Part shown: one piece after another, positions 1 to 5,082 of the stretch
Layout of the letters: each line of letters opens with the position of its first letter
Numbering within the stretch: position 1 is the first letter of the stretch
NCBI GenBank assembly: GCA_017391435.1
Contig: JAFOYS010000368.1
Coordinates: 1 to 5,082 of the forward strand
DNA: 5,082 nucleotides
Direction of reading: 5' to 3'
Origin: Alistipes sp.
GTDB lineage: Bacteria > Bacteroidota > Bacteroidia > Bacteroidales > Rikenellaceae
Translations under genes and position numbers: made by a program
Notes under the pieces: generated by a model
The model's input: the letters and a program-made list of their open reading frames with translations, nothing else
Databases searched by the model: none
Told to the model about the DNA's origin: nothing

Positions 1-205
1 CTGGATGTAACCGGAGCAATGGGGGAGGTGTTGTGGCGACAATATTCGCTGCGTCAAGGTGCTCGGTGACCTTAACTGTGGCGTTGATTGTTGTCAGTGA
101 GTCTACCTTTACTGGTGAGGCGAGTCGCTGCTTGAAGGTTGCTATGTCCTGTGCAGATGCTGCAGCAAAGAGTGCTATTGCAGCAATAACTACTAATCTC
201 TTCAT
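1..205 (-). CDS. Secreted hypothetical protein, 5' part only (runs off left edge)
   Basis: The minus strand is open from an ATG at 205-203 to the window edge, giving 68 complete codons and no stop. The product starts with a classical Sec signal peptide: MKRL, a hydrophobic stretch IAAIALFAAA, and a likely signal peptidase I site after ASA (about residue 18, mature protein starting QDIATFKQRL). There is no lipobox cysteine, so it should be a soluble periplasmic or secreted protein. The start lies 2 nt after the stop of the upstream lipoprotein gene, which implies translational coupling in the leftward operon. The visible mature part (about 50 residues) has no motif I can assign. A short SPOR-type protein is a weak guess from the general look of small Bacteroidales exported proteins, but no SPOR motif is visible here. 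The last residues (PPPLLRLHP) read unlike the rest, and a C5 run (minus strand of 21-25) sits where the character changes, so a frameshift is possible. Confidence 0.7.
   Translation of the reverse strand, partial: MKRLVVIAAIALFAAASAQDIATFKQRLASPVKVDSLTTINATVKVTEHLDAANIVATTPPPLLRLHP
161..205 (-). repeat. Direct repeat copy 1: signal-peptide DNA of left-edge gene
   Basis: Positions 161-189 match 646-674 at 26 of 29 bases, and 194-205 match 685-696 at 12 of 12; the segment between differs by 6 nt, which keeps frame. Both copies encode the start of a signal peptide (MKRL...IA-x-IALFAA) in consecutive genes on the same strand. Confidence 0.8.
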
Positions 206-207
206 AT

Positions 208-696
208 CTATTTGGCTGTGTATCCTAATTTGTCAAGTAAATTCTTTGCGGGCGACTTGTCGAGTGTAAAGCTCTTCTTAATGCCCATCATCTCTATTGT
301 TGCGTTGCAACTAAGCTCTATTTTGTCAAAATTTCGCTCCGAGACTCGCAGCACAAGTGCAAGGGCCTTTATCGGATTGTGAATCTTTAGCTCAAGAGGG
401 ATGTCTAACGAACTCAGGCTCTTCTTTGGCAGTGTTATAGGCGCCATAAGTGAGGCGTGAGCCGTAAGTGTGTTGTCAAGGTATATATCCCCCTCGGCAG
501 CCTGCAGAGTAGGCTCGTAGCCGGTGTTGTTCTCTATTCGCAAGGTTATAACCCATCCGCCAGATATTGATCCGGTGATATTCTCAATGCCTACAACTGA
601 GATATTCTCCTGCATCTGGTTTACAATCTTCTTTGGGCTACAGCCTGCAGCAAAGAGTGCGATTGTGGCAATAAGTATTAGCTGTAATCTCTTCAT
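208..696 (-). CDS. Small LEA-type-2-like lipoprotein
   Basis: This 162-residue protein has a lipoprotein signal peptide: MKR, a hydrophobic core, and lipobox LFAAGC with the lipidated cysteine at residue 19. The residues after the cysteine (SPKKIVN) lack the acidic run that marks Bacteroidota surface export, so a periplasm-facing anchored lipoprotein is more likely (inference). The mature part looks like one beta-sandwich domain of the LEA type 2/WHy kind. Residues 48-60 (WVITLRIENNTGY) recall the strand-then-N-N/P pattern of that family, followed by GDIYLDN (69-75), an LPKKS turn (89-93) and IPLELKIHNP (99-108). No catalytic residues stand out; such domains are usually binding or structural, and the ligand here is unknown. 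It starts 10 nt after menG and ends 2 nt before the next gene. An AGGAG sits 13 nt upstream of the ATG, inside the end of menG, longer than ideal spacing. The lipoprotein call is firm; the family call is moderate. Confidence 0.85.
   Translation of the reverse strand: MKRLQLILIATIALFAAGCSPKKIVNQMQENISVVGIENITGSISGGWVITLRIENNTGYEPTLQAAEGDIYLDNTLTAHASLMAPITLPKKSLSSLDIPLELKIHNPIKALALVLRVSERNFDKIELSCNATIEMMGIKKSFTLDKSPAKNLLDKLGYTAK
646..696 (-). repeat. Direct repeat copy 2: signal-peptide DNA of lipoprotein gene
   Basis: This is the partner of the copy at 161-205. It encodes MKRL, two extra codons relative to the other copy, then IATIALFAAG leading into the lipobox cysteine at residue 19. The sequence match stops at the cleavage region, where this copy reads GCS and the other ASA. 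Confidence 0.8.
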
Positions 697-706
697 AATG
701 TGTTAC

Positions 707-1426
707 TTACTCCTTTTCTGCAATATATATTTGTGCTATGCCGAAACTCTGACTGTGGTGCTTGACGCTCTTAAAACCGCACTGCTGGATAAGCTCAGAG
801 AACTTCTCTGGATTTGGAAAACCATCTACAGATGCTGGTAGATACTCATATGCTGAGCGGTTTTTAGATATAAGTCCTCCGACCCACGGCAGTATCTTGT
901 GAGAGTAGAGTCTGTAGAAAAATCCGATAACAGGGTTTGTAGGATTTGAGAACTCAAGGATAACGAGGTGTCCGCCACTCTTAATTACGCGAGCAAGCTC
1001 CTTTAGGCAGGCCTGTTTGTTCTCAAAGTTACGAATGCCAAAGGCTATAGTTGCCGCATCGAAGCTCTCAGAGGCAATATCAAGGTGCTCTGAATTGCCC
1101 TCCATTAGTGTTATGCGCTGCTCAAGACCACCCTTAGCTACCTTAACCTTAGCCACCTCAAGCATCTGTGGCGAGAGGTCTACACCGCAGATTGTTGACC
1201 CCTCAATCTTGCGAGCCATAGCTATGGCAAGGTCACCAGTGCCCGTAGCCACATCAAGAATGCTCTTTGCCCCTAAACGGCGCACACTACGCACCACACG
1301 GCGCCTCCATACCTTGTCAATAGATAGTGAGAGGATGTGGTTTAGGCTGTCATATGTAGGGGCGATGTTGTCAAACATCTCTTTTACCTGCTCAGTCTTG
1401 GGTTGTACTTCTTTCATATTATTCAT
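707..1426 (-). CDS. menG: Demethylmenaquinone methyltransferase (MenG/UbiE)
   Basis: This 239-residue SAM-dependent class I methyltransferase is of normal length for UbiE/MenG. It methylates demethylmenaquinone to menaquinone, the final step in making the respiratory quinone, at the inner face of the cytoplasmic membrane. Family signatures are clear: the N-terminal MFDNIAPTYDSLNHILS (17-33), SAM motif I LDVATGTGDLA (56-66), the acidic loop GVDLSPQMLEVAK (81-93), the UbiE signature FDAATIAFGIRNF (122-134), and the ARVIKSGGHLVILEFS stretch after it. Bacteroidota make menaquinone rather than ubiquinone, so menG is the better name (family knowledge). The ATG at 1426 overlaps the upstream permease stop by 8 nt; a second in-frame ATG at 1417, three codons later, would remove the overlap. 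I kept the longer form, and either start leaves all motifs intact. No frameshift or missing key residue is seen. Confidence 0.97.
   Translation of the reverse strand: MNNMKEVQPKTEQVKEMFDNIAPTYDSLNHILSLSIDKVWRRRVVRSVRRLGAKSILDVATGTGDLAIAMARKIEGSTICGVDLSPQMLEVAKVKVAKGGLEQRITLMEGNSEHLDIASESFDAATIAFGIRNFENKQACLKELARVIKSGGHLVILEFSNPTNPVIGFFYRLYSHKILPWVGGLISKNRSAYEYLPASVDGFPNPEKFSELIQQCGFKSVKHHSQSFGIAQIYIAEKE
710..714 (-). promoter_or_regulatory. Shine-Dalgarno-like AGGAG upstream of the lipoprotein gene
   Basis: The minus strand reads AGGAG overlapping the last codons of menG, 13 nt before the lipoprotein ATG. The spacing is longer than the usual 5-9 nt, and Bacteroidota depend little on Shine-Dalgarno pairing, so its role is uncertain; it may simply reflect the K-E codons at the end of menG. 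Confidence 0.3.
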
Positions 1427-2651
1427 ATTTTACCGCCTCTGAAGGCCTTATCTTTGCCACTATTGCCGTCACGACAAACAGCAACGCAAGCAATACCGTT
1501 GCAAAGATAGTATTTATTATTAAAATCTCGGCAACACCTATAGAAACGGGAACTTGGGTGACAAAGTATGCCGCAGCGTCAAGTTTTACAACGCCACTAT
1601 ATTTTTGTATCAAAATTAACAAAAGAGCAACTCCGTTTCCAATAGCCAAACCTATGCCTACAATGCGCGCAGCTTGGTAGAGGAAAATCTGGCGGATAGA
1701 GCCGTTTGCCATACCTAAACTCTTGAGGATTCCCACCATACGAGTGCGCTCAAAGAGTAGGATAAGCAGCGCCGTAATCATATTGAAAAGCGCAACGATA
1801 AACATTATCACGACTATCACCGTTGCATTTATGTCGTGGGTCTCAAGCCAGGCAAAGATGTTAGAATAGATCTGCTCTGCGCTGACCGATGATAGATTTT
1901 CGCTACCCTCGTAACTCTCAAACAGATAGCCGTTTATCATCTCTGAAAGGGTGTAGTTGTCTGTCCCCTCGGCGGTGTAAATCTCAAAGCCAGAGTATGT
2001 GTCACTTGGCCAGAGATTTATCTTCTGCACATTGCGGATATCAGTCAGGGCAATGGCCGTTGGAAGGTCTCCCATCACGCGATATACTCCGCAGACTTTG
2101 AACACCTCTGGGCGCTGAATAGCCCCATCTGTCAGCACTATCAACTCAACGCGGTCGTTGCACCCAACACAAAGACTCTTTGCTACAGATTCGGGGAGTA
2201 AAAGCTCTTTATATCTCTGGTCCTCAATGCGAGGCAGCGAGCCATCAATAATGGCGTTTGAAATAGATGTGCGGTGTGCAAAATTGCTCTCACCCTTGAC
2301 TACAATGCCCGTAGCCCCACTCTTTGAGCGGACTATGCAACCACGCATAGCATAAGGCTCTATGCGCTTAATGCACTCTACAGAGTCAAGCATAGCGCGC
2401 AGAGAGTCGTTCTGCTTTACCTGTCGCACCTCCGCGCCATAGAGCGTTGTAAGGTCTGTTACAAGAATGTCGGCAGAGATGTCGCTTATAGCCGCGCGAA
2501 TATCCTTACGAAATCCAGCCACAATAGCCACAGTAACCACCATAACGGCAATGCTCACAGCAACAGCGGCTGTGGCTATGCGTACCATAGTGCTCTGTGT
2601 AGACGCAGCGCTGCGTGCTGTGCGACGGGCTATAAATAGCGGCAGATTCAT
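1419..2651 (-). CDS. FtsX/LolC-like ABC transporter permease
   Basis: This is an inner-membrane permease of the FtsX/MacB/LolCE fold, 410 residues from the chosen start. One TM helix lies near the N-terminus (about 25-46), followed by a large periplasmic domain of about 230 residues. Three TM helices (about 276-300, 327-348, 375-398) form the FtsX core. After TM2 comes the conserved cytoplasmic segment ERTRMVGILKSLGM, and the tail ends IRPSEAVKYE, as in lipoprotein-releasing permeases of Bacteroidota. Members work with an ABC ATPase and transmit force to the periplasm, for example in lipoprotein release; no ATPase gene is visible here, so the substrate is unknown. The frame opens at 2678, but I chose the ATG at 2651: relatives begin MNLPLFIARR, and this start leaves a 7-nt gap after the deaminase instead of a 20-nt overlap. 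Its stop overlaps the menG start. Whether it is LolC/LolE proper cannot be decided here. Confidence 0.92.
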   Translation of the reverse strand: MNLPLFIARRTARSAASTQSTMVRIATAAVAVSIAVMVVTVAIVAGFRKDIRAAISDISADILVTDLTTLYGAEVRQVKQNDSLRAMLDSVECIKRIEPYAMRGCIVRSKSGATGIVVKGESNFAHRTSISNAIIDGSLPRIEDQRYKELLLPESVAKSLCVGCNDRVELIVLTDGAIQRPEVFKVCGVYRVMGDLPTAIALTDIRNVQKINLWPSDTYSGFEIYTAEGTDNYTLSEMINGYLFESYEGSENLSSVSAEQIYSNIFAWLETHDINATVIVVIMFIVALFNMITALLILLFERTRMVGILKSLGMANGSIRQIFLYQAARIVGIGLAIGNGVALLLILIQKYSGVVKLDAAAYFVTQVPVSIGVAEILIINTIFATVLLALLFVVTAIVAKIRPSEAVKYE

Positions 2652-2658
2652 TGTTGTG

Positions 2659-3147
2659 TTAGTATAGTACCTTGTCAACCTTTTCGACCCAAGCCTTGAA
2701 ACCCTCTAAGGCCTCTTCGCGCATAAAGTTTATGCAAGGAATAGCTCGCTCAGAGTAGTCAAGAGCAATCTGGTCGTAGATAAATGAGTCGTCAAAGTTG
2801 ATGCTTTTAGCATCTTGCTTTGTGTTGCCATAGTAGATTCTCTCTACACCAGCCCAGTATAACGCGCTCAGACACATAGGGCAAGGCTCGCAAGAGGAGT
2901 ATATAGTACACCCCGTAAGTTTAAAGTCGCCCAACTTTGCACAAGCGGCACGAATAGCACTCACCTCGGCGTGTGCTGTAGGGTCACAACTATCTGTGAC
3001 TCTGTTTGTTCCGGTGGCAATAATCTCTCCATTGCGGACAATCACCGCGCCAAAAGGTCCGCCACCCGCAGCAACATTCTCTATTGATAAATCAATAGCC
3101 AGCTGCATAAACTTTTTGTCCTCTGGAGTAAAATTACTATTAATCAT
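2659..3147 (-). CDS. guaD: Guanine deaminase (cytidine-deaminase fold)
   Basis: This 162-residue cytosolic enzyme is close in length and pattern to Bacillus GuaD (about 156 residues). It hydrolyses guanine to xanthine and ammonia in purine salvage or catabolism. The zinc deaminase signature is complete: HAE at 59-61 (H59 zinc ligand, E61 proton shuttle) and PCPMC at 88-92 (C89 and C92 zinc ligands). GuaD-specific features separate it from the tRNA deaminase TadA: GGGPFGAVIV (28-37), DPTAHAEVSAIRAAC (55-69), YWA after the PCPMC helix (97-99), FDDSFIY (118-124), and a C-terminal FKAW...KVLY ending in tyrosine, which in GuaD reaches into the partner's active site of the domain-swapped dimer (family knowledge). 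The first ATG is preferred because the next one (residue 14) would cut the conserved first helix. It is the first gene of the leftward cluster, facing the metallopeptidase across a 65-bp gap. A broader or different purine substrate cannot be excluded. Confidence 0.93.
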   Translation of the reverse strand: MINSNFTPEDKKFMQLAIDLSIENVAAGGGPFGAVIVRNGEIIATGTNRVTDSCDPTAHAEVSAIRAACAKLGDFKLTGCTIYSSCEPCPMCLSALYWAGVERIYYGNTKQDAKSINFDDSFIYDQIALDYSERAIPCINFMREEALEGFKAWVEKVDKVLY

Positions 3148-3151
3148 AGTG

Positions 3152-3159
3152 CAAATTTA
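3152..3159 (-). promoter_or_regulatory. Candidate -7 box for the guaD-led operon
   Basis: On the minus strand this reads TAAATTTG, an exact match to the Bacteroidota -7 consensus TAnnTTTG. A convincing -33 TTTG about 20 nt upstream is absent. With usual spacing transcription would begin at or within a few bases of the guaD ATG (3147), implying a leaderless or very short-leader message. The match is short and similar octamers occur by chance inside genes of this window; its location in the only divergent gap is the main support. Confidence 0.45.
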
Positions 3160-3171
3160 CACAATTTTTCA

Positions 3172-3179
3172 TAACTTTG
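3172..3179 (+). promoter_or_regulatory. Candidate -7 box for the metallopeptidase-phosphatase operon
   Basis: The plus strand reads TAACTTTG, an exact match to TAnnTTTG. Start of transcription would fall near 3184, leaving a leader of roughly 30 nt that is A-rich just before the ATG (CAATAAAAAAAT), as is usual for Bacteroidota genes without a Shine-Dalgarno sequence. No clear -33 TTTG is found at the expected distance; that position lies inside the oppositely oriented -7 box for guaD, so the two promoters share the same stretch. Confidence 0.45.
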
Positions 3180-3212
3180 CGCGTATATTATGTGAATTAA
3201 CAATAAAAAAAT

Positions 3213-3962
3213 ATGTTTACAACACTTCTTCAGTCGGGCTATTATGAGCAAGGCTCATCGTGGCTCTCAAATTTGACCACTTCGGAGGCCTTCTTTATTA
3301 TCATCATCGTAGCTGTTGCGGGTATGATTGTTCAGGCACGCCTACGCTCTGTGTTCAATAAGTATTCCAATGTGCCTCTGAGCAACGGTATGTCTGGTGC
3401 AGAGATTGCCGCCAAGATGTTGCGCGACCACAATATTCACGATGTTCAGATTACCCATACAAGCGGTATGCTTACGGACCACTATAACCCCGCTACAAAG
3501 ACTGTAAACCTCTCGGATGCAGTCTATAGTAGTCGCTCTATAGCAGCTGCGGCGGTGGCTTGTCACGAGTGTGGCCACGCAATTCAGCACGCAGAGGGCT
3601 ATGCGCCGTTACAACTTCGCTCGGCCCTTGTGCCTATTGTCAACTTTTCGGCAAGTGTCGCACAGATTGTTATTATCATCGGACTTATCCTTATGAGCAT
3701 CTCGGGTAGCTCGTTTATCTGCTGGATTGGTGTGGGTATGATTGCTATGTCGGCTGTCTTCTCCCTTGTCACTCTGCCTGTAGAGTATAACGCCTCGGAG
3801 AGGGCTTTAGAGTGGCTTGAGGGTAGTCGTACCCTTAGAGCAGAGGAGATGGACGGTGCGAAAACATCCCTGCGTTGGGCTGCACGAACATACCTTGTTG
3901 CAGCGCTCTCTGCAATCGCATCATTACTCTATTACATTACCCTTATAAACAGAAGAGACTAA
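3213..3962 (+). CDS. YugP-like membrane zinc metallopeptidase
   Basis: This 249-residue protein of the neutral zinc metallopeptidase 2 family (YugP type) is somewhat longer than the usual 225-235 because of about 20 extra N-terminal residues before the first membrane helix. The catalytic motif HECGH is at 118-122 (H118 and H122 zinc ligands, E119 catalytic), within CHECGHAIQHAEGYAPLQLR. A second conserved block, LPVEYNASERAL (188-199), probably supplies the third ligand through E191. Predicted membrane helices are about 25-41, 147-165, 168-190 and 226-245, so it is an inner-membrane protease. The physiological substrate of the family is not established as far as I know. The ATG at 3213 is preceded by an A-rich tract, not a Shine-Dalgarno sequence. 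The alkaline phosphatase gene follows after 7 nt, suggesting one transcript. The catalytic motifs are intact and I see no sign of decay. Confidence 0.93.
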   Translation: MFTTLLQSGYYEQGSSWLSNLTTSEAFFIIIIVAVAGMIVQARLRSVFNKYSNVPLSNGMSGAEIAAKMLRDHNIHDVQITHTSGMLTDHYNPATKTVNLSDAVYSSRSIAAAAVACHECGHAIQHAEGYAPLQLRSALVPIVNFSASVAQIVIIIGLILMSISGSSFICWIGVGMIAMSAVFSLVTLPVEYNASERALEWLEGSRTLRAEEMDGAKTSLRWAARTYLVAALSAIASLLYYITLINRRD

Positions 3963-3969
3963 ACAGAAT

Positions 3970-5082
3970 ATGAGACGACTAACCACACTTATTACCCTTA
4001 TTGCTCTCTGTGTCGGCGTATGCTCGGCAGAGAAGCGTCCAAAGTACATCTTTATGTTTATCGGAGATGGACTCGGTATTAACCACATCTACGGTACGGA
4101 GCTCTACAATGCTGCGGTACATCCAGATAGACCAAATCACGGACAGATGAGCTTCTCTCGCTTTCCGATTCGTACATATGTTACCAACCACTCATCCTCG
4201 TCGCTTGTGACAGACTCATCTGCTGCCGCTACGGCTCTTGCTGCGGGCGTAAAGACTGCAAATGGATATATGGGCGTAGATGCAGAGAAGAGGAGTGTGA
4301 AGAACATTGCAGAGCTTGTTTCAGAGCTCGGTATGAAGGTGGGTGTTGTGACAAATGTTGGTATGAACCACGCAACGCCAAGTGCATTTTTTGCCCACCA
4401 CGAGTCTCGCAGTGCCTACAAAGCGCTTTACGAGCAGTATGTTAAGTCAGATGTTGACTTTGCTGCTGGAGCAGCTATCCTCCACAGAAAGAAGGATGGG
4501 TTGACTGTTGACGACTATATCAAGATGGCTAAGGATGCTAAGATTGAGGTTGTCCATGACCTTAATAAGGCTGCGAAGGTGCGCGGTAAGCGAGTGTTGC
4601 TGCTGCCAGAGGAGCAGAAGAAAAAGACTCTGAAGTATGCAACAGATTGTCAGCAGGGCGATTGGACTATTGTCGACTTTACAGATGCGGCAATAAAGTA
4701 TCTTGAGCGTGAGGCAAAAAAGGATGGTTTCTTCCTTATGGTTGAGGCTGGACATATGGACTACTCGGCTCACGACAATGACGCAGTGACAACCTTTGAG
4801 GAGGTAAACCACCTCTCAGACTCTGTGGCAAAGGCTTTGGAGTTCTATAATAACCATCCTGATGAGACTCTTATCATTGTTACTGCCGACCACGAGACTG
4901 GAGGCCTTAGCCTTGGATATTCAAAGTATAAGATGAACTTAGAGCGTCTTGCTTGGCAGAAGGGCTCTGTCTCTACGCTTACCCGCAAGATGCAGGCCTT
5001 CCGCGACCAGGGCTTCAACACTTGGGAGCAGATGCAGGAGCTTCTTAAGAGGGAACTTGGTCTTTGGGAGAATGTCTCTGTC
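3970..5082 (+). CDS. Secreted alkaline phosphatase, C-terminus beyond window
   Basis: The frame is open from ATG 3970 to the right edge, giving 371 codons without a stop. A Sec signal peptide (MRR, hydrophobic core, probable cleavage after VCSA at residue 20) sends it to the periplasm; VGVC is not an acceptable lipobox. It belongs to the PhoA-type alkaline phosphatase family, which hydrolyses phosphate monoesters with two zinc and one magnesium ion. Visible active-site elements are GDG (32-34, D33 metal ligand), VTDSSAAATALAAG (80-93, nucleophile probably S83 after D82), NHATPSAFFAHHESR (133-147, H134 and T136 near the magnesium site), VEAGHMDYSAHDND (258-271, with E259, D264 and H268 as ligands) and TADHETGG (305-312, D307 and H308). 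The final zinc-binding histidine of the family lies further C-terminal and is not in the window. It follows the metallopeptidase by 7 nt. I see no PHO-box-like element, so phosphate control cannot be judged. Substrate preference is unknown. Confidence 0.95.
   Translation, partial: MRRLTTLITLIALCVGVCSAEKRPKYIFMFIGDGLGINHIYGTELYNAAVHPDRPNHGQMSFSRFPIRTYVTNHSSSSLVTDSSAAATALAAGVKTANGYMGVDAEKRSVKNIAELVSELGMKVGVVTNVGMNHATPSAFFAHHESRSAYKALYEQYVKSDVDFAAGAAILHRKKDGLTVDDYIKMAKDAKIEVVHDLNKAAKVRGKRVLLLPEEQKKKTLKYATDCQQGDWTIVDFTDAAIKYLEREAKKDGFFLMVEAGHMDYSAHDNDAVTTFEEVNHLSDSVAKALEFYNNHPDETLIIVTADHETGGLSLGYSKYKMNLERLAWQKGSVSTLTRKMQAFRDQGFNTWEQMQELLKRELGLWENVSV

Noticed and set aside
33..269. Plus-strand open frame of 78 codons over the left-edge gene
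   Set aside because: It is antisense to a gene with a clean signal peptide and tight operon spacing, and lacks support of its own.
524..841. Plus-strand open frame bridging the lipoprotein and menG
   Set aside because: It spans two real genes on the other strand and has no domain; its resemblance to the 33-269 plus-strand frame comes only from the repeated signal-peptide DNA read in reverse.
1017..1442. Plus-strand open frame of 141 codons
   Set aside because: It lies antisense to menG, whose motifs are unmistakable, and its translation shows no recognisable domain or proper start context.
1024..1618. Further minus-strand TAnnTTTG-type octamers inside menG and the permease (e.g. 1024-1031, 1502-1509, 1611-1618)
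   Set aside because: They lie within coding sequence without a matching -33 element and occur at about the rate expected by chance; none is positioned to start a gene convincingly. They also temper confidence in the intergenic boxes.
2652..2678. Upstream start of the permease at 2678 (nine extra residues MTRYYTNTT)
   Set aside because: It would overlap guaD by 20 nt and add a polar tail before the MNLPLFIARR start typical of the family.
2659..3147. tRNA adenosine deaminase (TadA) as the identity of the deaminase
   Set aside because: The YWA and FDDSFIY motifs and the C-terminal tyrosine tail fit guanine deaminase rather than TadA.
4447..4812. Minus-strand open frame of 121 codons
   Set aside because: It is fully inside the alkaline phosphatase gene on the opposite strand; its cysteine- and leucine-rich translation looks like a shadow of that gene.
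1..5082. A novel defence, mobile or biosynthetic system
   Set aside because: All complete genes belong to familiar housekeeping or envelope families with intact motifs; there are no integrases, transposases, inverted terminal repeats, CRISPR repeats or clusters of unknown enzymes.

Overview
The window looks like an ordinary chromosomal segment of a Bacteroidota bacterium, probably of the order Bacteroidales; a relative of Alistipes/Rikenellaceae is possible but not provable here. The reasons are: TAnnTTTG-type promoter boxes in the only real intergenic gap, an A-rich leader instead of a clear Shine-Dalgarno sequence, a menaquinone-type MenG/UbiE methyltransferase, a Bacteroides-like FtsX permease beginning MNLPLFIARR, and a LEA-type-2-like small lipoprotein. 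Coding density is very high. No gene-free stretch exceeds about 65 bases, and I see no tRNA, rRNA, CRISPR array, transposon or phage gene.

The layout is two divergent gene clusters separated by a 65-bp gap (3148-3212). Leftward (minus strand), in transcription order, are guanine deaminase (guaD), an FtsX/LolC-like ABC transporter permease, menaquinone methyltransferase (menG/ubiE), a small LEA-like lipoprotein, and the 5' part of a short secreted protein that runs off the left edge. Spacing is 7 nt, -8 nt, 10 nt and 2 nt, so these five genes are almost certainly one transcript. Rightward (plus strand) are a YugP-like membrane zinc metallopeptidase and, 7 nt later, a secreted alkaline phosphatase cut by the right edge before its last zinc ligand.

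The leftward cluster mixes purine salvage (guanine to xanthine plus ammonia), envelope transport, the last step of menaquinone synthesis and two exported proteins of unknown role. The rightward pair are both envelope hydrolases. These are housekeeping and envelope functions, and I do not see an undescribed defence, mobile or biosynthetic system. The points most worth a second look are the near-identical signal-peptide DNA at the start of two consecutive genes (one a lipoprotein, one not), the fully overlapping divergent promoter boxes with a possibly leaderless guaD message, and a possible frameshift at a C5 run in the left-edge gene.
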